64,000 bases of DNA, taken from contig CM066923.1 of assembly GCA_033964015.1 (NCBI GenBank), positions 1 through 64,000 on the forward strand, read 5' to 3'. The position numbers and the translations under genes are program-made. The notes beneath the pieces were generated by a model that saw only the letters and a list, made by a program, of their open reading frames with translations, was not told where the DNA came from and did no database searches. This DNA comes from Scolanthus callimorphus (taxonomy: Eukaryota; Cnidaria; Anthozoa; Actiniaria; Edwardsiidae). Positions 1 to 11,670 of this stretch are shown one piece after another. Every line of letters begins with the position of its first letter. Positions within the stretch are counted from its first letter, which is position 1.

Positions 1-3000
1 GACTATCTATACGATTATCTATACGATTATCTAGTCGATTATCTAGACGACTATCTAGACGATTATCTAGACGATTATCTAGACGATTATCTAGACGATT
101 ACCTATAAGATTATCTAGACGATTATCTAGACGATTATCTAGACGATTATCTAGGACGATTATCTAGACGATTATCTAGACGATTATCTATACGATTATC
201 TAGACGATAGCTATACGATGATCTATACGATGATCTGTACGATTATCTATACGATGATCTATACGATTATCTATACGATTATCTTAACGACTATCTAGAC
301 GATTATCTACTATATTATAATCTAGATGATTATCTAGACGATTATCTAGACGATTATCTAGACGATATCTAGACGATATCTAGACGATTATCTAGACGAT
401 TATCTAGACGATTATATATACGATTATATATACGATTATCTATACCATTATCTATACGATTATCTTTACGATTATCTTCACGACTATCTATACGATTATC
501 TAGACGATTATCTATACATTTATCTATACGATTATCAAGACGATTATCTAGACGATTATCTAGACGATTATCTAGACGATTATCTAGACGATTATCTATA
601 CGATATCAGACGATTATCGTGACGATACCTGTACGATTACCTATACGATTATCTATACGATTATCTATACCATTATCTATACGATTATCTTTACGATTAT
701 CTTTACGATTATTTTTACGATTATCTTCACGATTATCTAGACGATTATCTATACGATTATCTATATGATTATATTGACGATCTAGACGATTATCTAGACG
801 ATTATCTAGACGATTATCTAGACGATTATCTAGACGATTATCTAGACATTATCTAGACGATTATCGAGACGATTATCTATGCGATTATCTATGCGATTAT
901 CTATGCGATTATCTATGCGATTATCTACGCGATATTACCCGATTATCATACGATTATCTATACGATTTCTCTATACGATTATCTACACGATATCTAGACG
1001 ATTATCTAGACGATATCTATACGATTATCTTACGATTATCTTCACGACTATCTAGACGATTATCTAGACGATTATCTAGTAGATTATAATCTAGACGATT
1101 ATCTAGACGATTATCTCGATGATTATCTAGAAGATTATCTAGACGATATCTAGACATTATCTAGACGATATCTAGACGATTATCTAGACGATTATCAAGA
1201 CGATTATTAAGACGATTATCCAGACGATTATCAAGACGATTATCTAGACGATTATCTATGCGATTATCGACGATTATCTAGACGATTATCAAGACGATTA
1301 TCTGCACGATTATCTAGACGATTACCTACACGATTACATATACGATTATGTATACGATGATCTATACGATTATCTTACGATTATTTTACGATTATCTAGA
1401 CGATTATCTATACAATTATTAGACGATTATCTATACGATTATCTAGTCGATTATCTAGACGATTATCTATACGATTTCTATACGAATATCGTGACGATTA
1501 CATATACGATTACCTTTACGATTATCTATACGACTATCTATACGATTATCTATACGATTATCTATACGATATCATACGATATCTTCACGATTATCTATAC
1601 GAGTATCTATACGATTATCTATACGATTATCTAGACGATTATCTATATGATTATCTATACGATTATCTATACGATTATCTATATTATTATCTATACGATT
1701 ATCTATATGATTATATTGACGATCTAGACGATTATTACTAGATTATAATCTAGACGATTATCTAGACGATAATCTCGATGATTATCTAGAAGATTATCTA
1801 GACGATTATCTAGACCATTATCTAGACGATTATCTAGACCATTATCTAGACGATTATCAAGACGATTATTAAGACGATTATCTATGCGATTATCTAGACG
1901 ATTATCTATGCGATTATCTATGCGATTATCGACGATTATCTAGACGATTATCATGACGATTATCTGCACGATTATCTAGACGATACCTAATCGATTACTA
2001 CACGATTACATATACGATTATGTACGATTATCTATACGATTATTTACGATTATTTTACGATTATCTAGACGATTATCTATACAATATTTAGACGATTATC
2101 TATACGATTATTAGTCGATTATCTAGACGATTATCTATACGATTATCTATACGAATATCGTGACGATTACCTATACGATTACCTTTACGATTATCTATAC
2201 GTTATCTACGATTATCTATACGATTATCTATACGATTATCTTTACGATTATCTTTACGTTATCTTTACGATTATCTTTACGATTATCTTTACGATTATCT
2301 TTACGATTATCTTTACGATTATCTTCACGATTATCTTCACGATTATCTATACGATTATCTATACGATTATTTATACGATTATCCTATACGATTATCTATA
2401 CGATTATCTTACGATTATCTATATGATTATATGACGATCTAGACGAATCTAGACGATTGTCTAGACGATATCTAGACGATTACTAGACGATTAGCTAGAC
2501 GATTATCTAGACGTTTTATCTAGACGATTATCTATGCGATTATCTATGCGATTATCTATGAGATTATCCATGCGATTATCTACACGATTATCTACACGAT
2601 TATCTATACGATTATCTTTACGATACTTATACGATTATCTATACGATTATCTATACGATTTATTGTGACGATTACCTATCGATTACCTATACCATTACCT
2701 ATACGATTATCTATACGATTATCTATACGATTATCTATACGATTATCTAACGATTATCTATACGATTATCTATACGATTATCTAGACGATTATCTAGACG
2801 ATTATCTAGACGATTATCTAGACGATTACCTAACGATTACCTCACCCGTACATATACGATTATCTATACGATTTTCTTACGATTATTTTACGATATCTAG
2901 ACGATTATTATACAATTATTTAGACGATTATCTATACGATTATCTAGTCGATATACTCTAGTCGATATCTAGTCGATTATCTAGACGATTATCGTGACGA

Positions 3001-3404
3001 TTATCTATACGATTATCGTGACGATTACCTATACGATTACCTATACGATTATCTATACGATTATCTATACGATTATCTATACGATTATCTATACGATTAT
3101 CTTTACGATTATCTCACGATTATCTATACGATTATCTATACGATTATCTATACGATTATCTATACGATTATCTATACGATTATCTTTACGATTTACTTAT
3201 ACGATTATCCATACGATTATCTATACGATTATCGTGACGATTACCTATACCATTACCTATACGATTATCTATACGATTATTTATACGATTATCTATACGA
3301 TTATCTATACGATTATCTATACGATTATCTAGACGATTATCTAGACGATTATCTAGACGATTATCTAGACGATTATCTAGACGATTACCTATACGATTAC
3401 CTAG
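1..3404. repeat. 12-bp satellite, array A
   Basis: Tandem 12-bp units of the form GATTATCTATAC, with variants such as GATTATCTAGAC, GATTATCTTTAC, GATTATCTATGC, GATTACCTATAC and GATTATCGTGAC. The ACGATTA half is nearly constant, while the bases after ATC vary within a small alphabet. Single-base losses (GATATC for GATTATC) are common here and break the register. The unit is a multiple of three and free of stops in several frames, so apparent proteins (TIIY, YDYL, RLSI or NRID repeats) are artefacts. The array begins before the window and ends where a tRNA-derived repeat starts. Confidence 0.97.
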
Positions 3405-3734
3405 TGTGGTAGGTTCAACGTGAAGTTGTGTGCCGTGTAGCAAATGTGAATATGAGATGAGTTGTGAAGTTATGATGAGATGAGATGAGTTGTGAAGTTA
3501 TGATGAGATGCTAATGGCGGCTTTACAGCCTATGTAAGTATTTTTTTTCCGGCAATACTTTGCCTCAAGAGAAATACTACCGAATCGCCAAGGGGTCACA
3601 AGAATTAGTTCTTCGTAATGTACAAAGAAAAAAATTCAAGACCCCAGTGGGATTCGAACCCACGACCTTGACTTTCATGTGCTAATGCTCTGCCAGCTGA
3701 GCTATGAGGTCAACTGGGAGCGACACCGCTGCCA
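3405..3734 (-). repeat. tRNA-derived SINE-like unit, copy 1
   Basis: Read on the minus strand, this is a short leader, a 72-nt tRNA-like head, then a ~230-nt body that includes a T-rich stretch followed by TTGTACATTACGAAG. The same body recurs on the plus strand at 9407-9750 and 9861-10085. Tail and head order fit a tRNA-headed SINE, but no classic 3' simple repeat is visible because the tail runs straight into satellite. It forms an inverted pair with copy 2, enclosing the broken gene at 4002-9204. Confidence 0.7.
3640..3711 (-). tRNA. tRNA-like cloverleaf (probable SINE head)
   Basis: On the minus strand, GACCTCA pairs with TGGGGTC (one G-U) as a 7-bp acceptor. A D-arm GCTC/GAGC and a T-arm GTGGG-TTCGAAT-CCCAC are intact, giving good A and B boxes. 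The anticodon stem TTAGC/GTCAA is imperfect and its loop is 8 nt with no T at position 33, so no amino acid can be assigned. The downstream body is repeated with each copy, so this is more likely a SINE promoter head than a functional tRNA gene. Confidence 0.5.
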
Positions 3735-4001
3735 ACGTCTACGCATGCGCGAGTTCCAAAACTCAATTAGAATTCAAATGGCTACCCATTGCGCGATATG
3801 CCTGATCAAAACAGTCTTTAAAATCGTTACAAATGGCAGTGTTGGATATATTATTGCGAACCTTATGACAAGATGTTCAAGTGTGTGTTTTCGTCAACTT
3901 TATTGTAAAGTTATAGTTAAGAAACTTGGTTATCACATGTTTTACCACGAAGTTATCGAAGAAACTTGGTCACAGCCAGCTACAGCAGCCGATTGGGGAC
4001 A

Positions 4002-4758
4002 CTAAAAACGTGCAAATGTCAAAGAACACAGATCGAAGGCTGGCGAAAGTTGCTGCTTTAAATTGCTGAGAAATTCCTCAAGCTCACCGAGAGCTGTCAT
4101 GCAACCATTGCACCAAATGACCTTTCCACCAATGTTGTGCGGGTGAGAATCTAGTACGTAAATTCTGTTATTCTGCCCTACCAGGCAGACTGTCATTCCA
4201 TTTGTGACCACCAAAGCCGCCAAGTTTGGCTCATTCACTAGGCGTTGCAGGTAAATGTAGACTACTCTGTGGAACTTGAGGATTGGAGCATGTAATTGAT
4301 AGATCTAATGTTGGTTCAAGTGTCACAGGAGAATCAATGGAGCAAGGTGCAATTTGGCCTCTGGAACACTGAAGTAGGGATTACCAAGATTGTTAGACTG
4401 TGTAATTCTGTCATAAGTCTGGTTTCCTCGAGCCATTGCTGAGACTAGTAGTGAAGCCCAGGGTGCTGTTAAAAAGAGTTAGAGTCCAGCTGCAGGAGGT
4501 CATGCTGTGGAGAGGTGTGTAATCTTTTGCCAGGAACAAGGAAATAAAGGTGCACGCAGTTGATCCATTTCTTCCAAACAAGTTGCTTGTGAAAATTGTG
4601 ATGGTAGATACCAAAACCATGAAGACCCCATAGATAGCTTTGCATTTGGATGTTGAGTGGGATGGGCTGTGGGACACATTGCTCTTGCCAGCAGCTTGGC
4701 TATTTTCTGGCTGGGAAACTGTAAATGTATCTAGCTCGGCATCATTTTTTTGTTCCAT
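4002..4758 (-). pseudogene. Cysteine-peptidase-like segments (GRNGSTACTF ... LDSHPHN)
   Basis: The segment 4758-4411 contains GRNGSTACTFISLFLAK, and 4238-4002 contains IYVLDSHPHNIGG. A Cys after a small-residue turn, followed by an Asp-Ser-His motif, is the layout of papain-fold peptidases such as the OTU-like or herpes-tegument-like domains found fused to cnidarian transposon proteins. The assignment is inferred from motif layout only. An acceptor (CACAG) lies just before the ATG near 4758. The frame after LFLAKDYTPLHS is uncertain. The last segment ends at a stop near 4002. Confidence 0.4.
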
Positions 4759-4876
4759 GCCTGTGATAAGAAATAACTTGGGTCTCTAGGATTGCTAACA
4801 TTAACATCATCACTTTCTTCCTGGTCTAATCAGAAACTTCTCTGTTTTTTTTCTTAGATTTGCATGTGGGCTTCAG

Positions 4877-5192
4877 AAGCTTTGATTAAAAGCTGAGGCC
4901 AATGTATCTACCATGTGATTAAGTTTCTCTGCACATATGGGGCATTTCCTTTCAGCAATGTCAAAACATGATGAGTGCATAGTGTGAAAGCAATGAAGGC
5001 GCACATAAGTGGAAGAGGATGAGTCAGTTATACTACACTGAGGGTAATCGCAAGCTTGTCTGTGTCTGGATGTGTTGATGGCTCTGATGTGATGTGAGTG
5101 TAGGCGAATGGAAGGGCTTTAGAATCAATGATTGTCTGGAATGGTGTGTAGATGATATTTCTCCCCACCAACTGGATCTCATCATCTTCTAC
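4877..5192 (-). pseudogene. RING-like zinc-finger exon with a 5-bp duplication
   Basis: The minus-strand exon opens after a TTTCAG acceptor with VEDDEIQLVGR and later reads ACDYPQC...HCFHTMHSSCFDIAERKCPICAEKL. This gives the Cys/His spacing of a RING-type or related cross-brace zinc finger (C-x4-C, C-x-H-x2-H-x2-C, C-x2-C). The two halves are in different frames. The break coincides with a tandem ACATC duplication on the minus strand (GATGTGATGT at 5086-5095). Removing one copy would join the frames at THIRAINT. The segment ends with FNQSF and a stop. Confidence 0.55.
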
Positions 5193-5711
5193 CTGAAAGT
5201 AAGATGATTGAGATTTTAAAGCTCTCTTTCAAGTATAGCTAGTATATATTATGACCACATATTTATATTACAAGTTATAAAAACACTTAAGAATATTAAG
5301 AAAATATCTGAGCACAAGCCCAAGCAATCATTACCTTTTTGGAGATACATGTACCTTACTTGTAGAGCTTGATAAATATGGCCCAAAATCACCAAATACC
5401 TAATCAACATTATTACTGAGGCTTGACTATACCCCTACAGTGTAATTCTCATATGATAATTGGCAGTTTTCACAATGTTGTGCAAAGCCATAAACAGGAT
5501 GAGACAATGTTATCTGTTTGAATAACAAAAGTGGCCTTCCATAACGAGTCGGAATGGCTCAAGTGTATTGTTCTCTCAACATCATGAAAACAGCCAATTA
5601 TATGATACAGCTGGCATAAAATCAAAATGTACATGTAACATAACATAATAGTCTAAATTTTCCCTGAAAAGTGATTGTACTTTAAACCAGACAAAAATAA
5701 TGAAAGGCTAC

Positions 5712-6654
5712 CTCTTTTGATTTCCCCAAGTTTTGTTCTACTGACTTGAATTTGGCAAGAAGAACTTCTGCAGATTTTCCAGCAATTGCACTCAGATCCT
5801 TTTCTGAACATCCTCTGGTGTAAGGTCTTGCAAAATTGTTTTGAAAATTCTGCTCGACTTTGATGCAGCTATTGCAATAGCTTTTTCTCTTATTTGTTCT
5901 GCATAGTCATAAACTTGAATGTTGTACCTGAGAATGCTGTGCCAGATTTCAATTTTTTTCTGATATTAGGGTCATCCATAATTTCTTTAAGTTAAAGTAC
6001 TGCGGGAAGTTCATTTTTTGATGCCAAAAGTCACTCAGCATTGAGAGCGTTGATCGATCATAATGGTGCCTTTCCAAATGATAAAGATGACAAGCAGTCG
6101 CAGCATTGTTTCAATGTACATATCTAGATCTCCAGATCTAAATATCACTGTATAGTGAAAAAAGGCGAGGGGAATTATTTCTTCGAGTAGGGCCAATAAG
6201 CAAGCAAATTCAATATCTTTACAAGTTTGAACTTCTGGAGCACTTTAGTTCTGATCTTAATCCATCCCAAGAACACTGCTGTTTATTAACATATTTATTC
6301 TGTACGGCTTAGGTTTTAGTGGCAAATCAGAGCCAAACATTTCCTTGTATAGTGGGTGCAAGATAAAGTGGTACATTTTAGGACATCTTCTTGAAGATTG
6401 AGATAAACGTGGATGGTCCTTGCTCAGGTATTATGGAAAGAAGGCTTGAGTTGTCAGGTGCTTGTGCTATTAGCTTCTTTTGATAAAACCATGTAGGCCA
6501 GTCGCCAGGAGCTGGAAGTGCAAAGTTTTTGAGGTAAAGATGGAGTTGTGGGCATTCGTGGAGTACATGTTCAATTGCAGTATTGTAGTTTTCCATCAAC
6601 CAGAACTGTGCTATTCAGAGTGGACAGGTCATCATGCGAAAGTCCTGAGTAACC
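5712..6654 (-). pseudogene. Central exon of the broken gene, several frameshifts
   Basis: A CTCCTTAG acceptor precedes GYSGLSHDDLSTLNSTVL. Coherent protein then continues in changing frames: PAPGDWPTWFYQKKLIAQ, HVYLNLQEDVL, MYHFILHPLYKEMF, LPLKPKPYRINMLINSS, LLALLEEIIPL, WHSILRYNIQVYDYAEQIRE and SAIAGKSAEVLLAKF, ending SKE before a GT donor. Frame changes sit at short homopolymers: CC in GGACCATCC, AAAA before TGTACC, and A7 in CAGAAAAAAATTG. The function is unknown. The segment resembles the helical region that precedes the zinc finger in the related cnidarian family I recall. Confidence 0.5.
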
Positions 6655-7798
6655 CTAAGGAGAAATAAAACATAGAGATAAAGTTGTCTTGTCTTATTAC
6701 TTATCAGTGGGCCAACAACATTATGTGCAAATTGATACAGTAAGGCAATCAAGCTGATTTAATTTGAATCATCGACAGCAGGAACAAAAAATTATTGGGG
6801 AGGGGGGGGGGGGGGGGGGGGGGGGGTACAGTACAAAATAAACAAAAAACATTTACTAGCCATAAAATTATTGAGGGCCAGGGGATACCCCCACCCACCC
6901 CTTCCGCTTTCTACCATCCATGGAATTAAAAATACTTGATTGTATGATAATTACAAGAATAACTTTAATTAAAAAATGATGTAATTGATTGAATGATGAC
7001 TAGACGAACTTAAAACATGCTACTTTTTCACATGTTACAGTACCTTAATTCTTTCATTTGTTGGTGGATCTTTTTAGGACTAAGTGACAGCCCTAGTCTT
7101 TTGCTTTCACGAAATGGCCTTTCCATTGCTTTCGGGAATGAGCACAGAACTTCCAACAACATTATATACTATTCCTCCCCTGCAAACAGCATCCCTTCCA
7201 GGCATTATACACTGCTGTGCTGTTTTCCACCAAATGGAAGTTGGACTGCAGGTATAGACTGTGGATATCCAACAGGCTGCTTGCCATGTGTGTTGCTACA
7301 GATAGCTTGAGTTCAGATGGCAGTCTCACAGTCAAGATATTATGAAAGTCATCTAGAAGATGTATCAGTAGATAGGGTCCCTATTTGAAGAAATCAAAAT
7401 GTAAAATGAAAGGAAATGATCAGAAAAAAAGGAAGTGGTGGATAATAAGCTTATATTTTTTAAATATTTTGTTACTTTATAATATTTATACATGTAAAAG
7501 TGTAAGTTAAAACACACCTTTATGGCATTTGTGATGTGCTTGTGTAATTTGGGATGGGTAACTGTTAATTAGTTGTTTTTTGTGTCGATCGACATCCCTT
7601 GGGCTAGTACTGAATCCCAGTATTCGTCCACTATTGATGGCTGCTCTTGAAGCTCCGTGTTGCTGTAGGAATAGCCCTGCATCTTTCTAAAGGTTACAAG
7701 TCTTTTGTGACCTGAAAAATTAAAATAAAATATATAGAATTGCTTTAATTTATTTATCAGCATGACTGGAATAACAAAAAAATCATTTAGATAATTAC

Positions 7799-8037
7799 CT
7801 AAAGTAGGCCATTGTGTATAATAATACAACAGTTCTCTGCTCTTGGGTTTGTAATGCTCCTTTTGAAGACGGGGGTCCTCTCTGGAAATTGAGCGCAGTA
7901 TCATATCAAACAGGCCAGGTGCGTGTTGATGGTAAATTCCCTCATGGATGCTGGATCATATACAGGTGACTTGTCTGCAGTGTGGTGATGGTATAATGCT
8001 AATTGAAACCGCTCCATCAATTCAGGTAGGGTAGGTT
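7799..8037 (-). pseudogene. Exon PEPTLPELMERF... RELLYYYTQWPTL
   Basis: This segment has clear GT-AG borders (acceptor TTTAATCCAG, donor after CTACTTTAG). It reads LPELMERFQLALYHHHTADK, then after a one-base frame change HQHAPGLFDMILRSISREDP and RELLYYYTQWPTL. I do not recognise a named domain. A further short exon, 7711-7569 (GHKRLVTFRKMQGYSYSNTE), follows after a TTTTTCAG acceptor. Confidence 0.45.
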
Positions 8038-8647
8038 CTGGATTAAATATACATTGTTTCATTAGAGAATTCAAAAGTTATCAATATGTAATAACATTTT
8101 CATACCCTTGGTAACTTTATCAGAATTTATTCCTGTGTCTGAGGAATCTGTTAAGGAAAATCTGAAAACAACAATAAATCTCTTTAGAGTCTGAAAAAAG
8201 CATGATAATAATTATCGTGAAAAAATAAGATTTCAACATTGAAAACCATTTTAAATTATGATTGAATTGGAACCATTTTAAAAAATAAAATGTGATTTGA
8301 AAAATCGATTGAAGCATAATTATTAAGCACCTGCTGAGTTTGATTCATTTGTGTTGAAGGTTGTTTTCGTCCGTGCTGTAGCTCGAAGTGCAGGAGCCCT
8401 ATCATTCAGCAAAAAAGAAAGTGTGAATTATTGCCCCATTGCAAAACTTTATTCCTATATGATGAACTGTCTGCAATATACGAGGCGAACCCGATACCAC
8501 TTCTATTCGTTGTGACACAGTGGTGAGTGCGTTCACGACTTTCACGGTCGTTTTGAACTTTTAATTTTTAAAACCAAAACAAACATTGGTATTGATGCTC
8601 GATTCACATAAAAACAATGTCTAAAGCAGAGTGTTTAATTGCTCAAC

Positions 8648-9204
8648 TTAAAAGTTAAATGGGTTCCTGTAGCAAAGGTCAAGTTCTCGGAAGTGAACGA
8701 TAATTTTTCTTTGTTTACAACTTACTTCTTTTCCTCGCGCTGCCGAAGAAACGTAGAGTGGGTGCCATTTAAACTCTTTGTCGGCTGTCGTTTTACAGGA
8801 ATTACACCATCGTGTTCCAGGACGGTACCCCTCAGTAACAAGACCAACATCGTCGAAGACTTGATAGTATCTCTTAGGTATAGGGTTGCTGTTCAACGAC
8901 GTATGTTTATAATTTTGTGGTTTCGGGCACGCACAACGGAGGTCTTGTCGCCGAACAACATCCCTGTGATATCTACACAGCCGTGAATTTTCTGGAGATT
9001 TGAAGCCCTGCTGAGCTCTGGGGTCACGAAATATAATTTTCCCTGGCATGGCCTCCTTGCTCTTGTCTTTTCAGACAAACATACATCGACCTTGACATTG
9101 ACCTGTTCCGTGTCCACCCACCGTAGTACAAACTCGCAACAAAAACAACAGGATGACGACTTCGGGCACATTGTACACCGTGAAACTTCAATCAACATTT
9201 TCAC
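8648..9204 (-). pseudogene. Cys-rich N-terminal exon
   Basis: The frame starting at 9204 gives MKMLIEVSRCTMCPKSSSCC followed by FCCEFVLRW, a dense Cys cluster. The protein then continues in a second frame as KEAMPGKIIFRDPRAQQGFK...LCRYHRDVVRRQDLRCACP...PGTRWCNSC, with further Cys/His that could bind zinc. The frame switch falls in a run of four A (TCTGAAAAGAC), where one more A would restore the register. The function is unknown. Confidence 0.5.
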
Positions 9205-9406
9205 ATTGGGAGCAAGAAAAAAACTGCTGGGAGCAAAAAATAATGTTTCTCCTGTGGTAATAATCTAACTGTTCTGCAATTTTCAGGCTTGGCTTTTGTT
9301 CTCCACCTTGTTTTTTTGAATTTCCCGCTCGCTGTCGGCAAAACAACATTATAGGGGGTAGGCAATTTTGTACCCGAGGGGGTACCCCACGCGCGCAAAA
9401 TACGTT

Positions 9407-9750
9407 TGGCAGCGGTGTCATGGGAGCAGGTCGTGGAAAGTTGGATATATAAATCACGGCGAGATGAGTATATGCCATCATAGCTCAGCTGGCAGAGCAT
9501 TGGCACATGAAAGTCAAGGTCGTGGGTTCGAATCCCATGGGTCACTTGAATTTTTTCTTTGTACATTACGAAGGAACTAATTCTTGTGACCCCTTGGCGA
9601 TTCGGTAGTATTTCTCTGAGGCAAAGTATTGCCGGAAAAAATACTTACATAGGCTGTAAAGCCGCCATTAGCATCTCATCATAACTTCACAACTCATCTC
9701 ATATTCACATTTGCTACACGGCACACAACTTCACGTTGAACCTACCACAT
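9407..9750 (+). repeat. tRNA-derived SINE-like unit, copy 2
   Basis: This is the same unit as 3405-3734 but on the plus strand. The leader (TGGCAGCGGTGTC), tRNA-like head, TTGTACATTACGAAG body and tail (CGTTGAACCTACCACA) all match. A ~50-bp segment starting TGGGAGCAGGTCGTGG has replaced the short leader and appears inverted just downstream at 9760-9800 and 9810-9862. Confidence 0.7.
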
Positions 9751-9862
9751 ATATCATCTCGCCGTGATTTATATATCCAACTTTCCACGACCTGCTCCCA
9801 ACCTACCACATATACTCATCTCGCCGTGATTTATATATCCAACTTTCCACGACCTGCTCCCA
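9421..9862. repeat. Inverted and direct copies of a ~53-bp sequence around SINE copy 2
   Basis: TGGGAGCAGGTCGTGG...GATATATAAATCACGGCGAG at 9421-9473 recurs as its reverse complement at about 9752-9803 and again at about 9809-9862. SINE copy 2 is thus bracketed by an inverted repeat, and the last copy leads directly into SINE copy 3. This suggests rolling or template-switch duplication of a unit that included the leader. Confidence 0.75.
9474..9545 (+). tRNA. tRNA-like head, damaged acceptor stem
   Basis: A and B boxes (TAGCTCAGCTGGCAGAGC and GTGGGTTCGAATCCCA) are intact. The 5' acceptor strand has been replaced by GCCATCA and the 3' side shortened, so the stem no longer pairs. This is consistent with a SINE head rather than a working tRNA gene. 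Confidence 0.4.
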
Positions 9863-10085
9863 GTTGACCTCATAGCTCAGCTGGCAGAGCATTGGCACAT
9901 GAAAGTCAAGGTCGTGGGTTCGAATCCCACTGGGGTCACTTGAATTTTTTTTCTTTGTACATTACGAAGGAACTAATTCTTGTGACCCCTTCGCGATTCG
10001 GTAGTATTTCTCTTGAGGCAAAGTATTGCCGGAAAAAAATACTTACATAGGCTGTAAAGCCGCCATTAGCATCTATCATCAAACT
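9861..10085 (+). repeat. tRNA-derived SINE-like unit, copy 3 (3' truncated)
   Basis: This unit has the same leader (CAGTTGACCTCATAGCTC), tRNA head and body as copies 1 and 2, but its tail dissolves into satellite at about 10086. The leader matches copy 1 better than copy 2. Confidence 0.7.
9866..9937 (+). tRNA. tRNA-like cloverleaf (probable SINE head)
   Basis: This 72-nt copy folds best: acceptor GACCTCA/TGGGGTC, D-arm GCTC/GAGC, anticodon stem TTGGC/GTCAA and T-arm GTGGG/CCCAC. The anticodon loop is ACATGAAA (8 nt, no T33), so no isoacceptor can be named. It differs from 3640-3711 by one base in the anticodon stem. Confidence 0.5.
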
Positions 10086-10302
10086 TCACAATCATATCAT
10101 ATACGATTACCTACACCGTTACATATACAATTATCTATACGATTATCTTTACGATTATTTTACGATTATCTAGACGATTTTTTATACAATTATTTAGACG
10201 ATTATCTAACGATTATCTAGTCGATTATCTAGTCGATTATCTATACGATTATCTAAACGATTATCTATACGATTATCGTGAGATTACCTATACGATTACC
10301 TA
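10086..10302. repeat. 12-bp satellite, array B
   Basis: A short stretch of the same 12-bp satellite lies between SINE copy 3 and the terminal-repeat element. Its last unit is interrupted at GATTACCTA, where the next element is inserted. Confidence 0.95.
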
Positions 10303-10487
10303 CGCCAGTAATTTAGGAGGACAAGGAGCCGGTTTCACACCACCACAGTTTATTCCGGCATGGCGGCCATCATGGAGCCGTGAACGACGATCTTACAGCG
10401 CATGCTCGCGGAACACGAGGCAGATAACACAGGCAACCCATAACCTATACTAGTCTTACAAAACCTAACCTAGCCATACTATGGCGC
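10303..10487. repeat. Left direct terminal repeat
   Basis: This is the left copy of the 185-bp terminal repeat. It contains CATGGCGGCCATCATGG, which includes a short palindrome. It lacks one C (ACACAGGC) and one A (TACTAGTC) relative to the right copy. Confidence 0.9.
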
Positions 10488-11670
10488 AACCTGTTTTTCT
10501 TCTCTACATTCTCTATATGTGGGATACTGTATAATCAAATAGAACTGAGAAAGCAAGGCAGTAATAACTGCGGTGCACTAAAGGATAAAATGTAATGAAA
10601 TAATGGCAGTAAAGCTACAAACAAAATACACTACGTCACAGGTATTACAATGGTGATGTACACAGGTTACACTCTACCATGGACATGTGACTACCAGTAA
10701 AGCATGTGTTACACAGGTTACAGACACAATGGAGACGGGTGTGTACAACAACATGACATACCATACATGGCTACCGGTGGTACCATGTATGGGGGTGGGG
10801 GGGCGACCACTTTTTCTCTTCCTTCCCCTCCTTCCCCTTCTCTTTCCTTGGGATAACAATGGCACATGTCATAGAAATACATGATGGATAAGCAGTACAA
10901 TAATGGTACAAAGTGGACTGTCCAAGGACAAACGGATAACAAGACAAACAAGGAACAAAGAACCTACGTAGGGCTATGGAATGAGCTAACTATAGGACTA
11001 GCAGCTATAAAATATAGGATATCAAAATAAGCGAGGTATGAAAATATATGCTAACAAGTAGCCAAAAAATAATTAGATGCTATGTAAATATAGTGAAATA
11101 AATAAAGTGAAAAAGCTAGAAGAACCTACAAAATAGAGTTCAAGGTGTGTCCATAATGATTGAATTTGATACACTATCTAGAAGAGATAGTCCAGGGGAG
11201 TACTAATGTCCTTGAGACGTCTGGTAGCAGGGCTGAGGTCATCAAAAGAGGATATACGGTACATGGAGCTATCTGTACTAGTCAATTTCAACTTGACTTG
11301 GGCCTTTGTGCCTTGGATGGTTGCACGTGCTTGTATGGCTTGCGAGGTGGAGGCTCAGTGCCAGTCGTTCGTGAGGAAATGTTTAGAAAGTCAATTCCAG
11401 GTGTTAACATAATAAGACAATTCCGTGTGAAGAAAATAAAGTAAAATGGCGGCTTCGATAGTCCCCCTTGATCTTGAACTAGTAGGTTTAGCAACTGTGA
11501 GCTAGCGCCAAACGAGACGTAAAATTTCAAAGGGAATGTTAACTTGTGGTCACTCATCATGGTCGAGCTTCGGGTGAGCGCGGCTTCTGAAGTGTACTTG
11601 CCGACTCGTATAACTTAATTGAGCTCGCTCGAAATAATGCTGTTGAGTTTAATATCGTCCGTATAAGTCT

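Larger units (their letters stand above)
4002..9204 (-). pseudogene. Broken multi-exon gene: Cys-rich N-terminus, central domain, RING-like zinc finger, cysteine-peptidase-like C-terminus
   Basis: Coding-looking segments lie in order on the minus strand: 9204-8648 (Cys-rich), 8037-7799, 7711-7569, 6654-5712, 5192-4877 (RING-like), 4758-4411 and 4238-4002. Several have matching GT-AG borders: acceptors before 8037, 7711, 6654 and 5192, and donors after 7799 and 5712. The central part (LYKEMFGSDLPLKPKPYRIN, AGKSAEVLL) and the zinc finger look like a protein family I recall as multi-copy in coral genomes, without known function. At least six frame breaks are visible, most equal to loss of one base in a run of A or C, plus a 5-bp duplication. 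It may be one gene or two, because a stop follows the RING segment. The block is enclosed by inverted SINE-like repeats, which suggests it moved or was duplicated with them. Pseudogene and uncorrected long-read error are both possible. Confidence 0.6.

Noticed and set aside
3640..3711. Functional tRNA-Phe gene
   Set aside because: GAA occurs in the loop, but position 33 is not T in a consistent fold, the loop is 8 nt, and the same body follows each copy.
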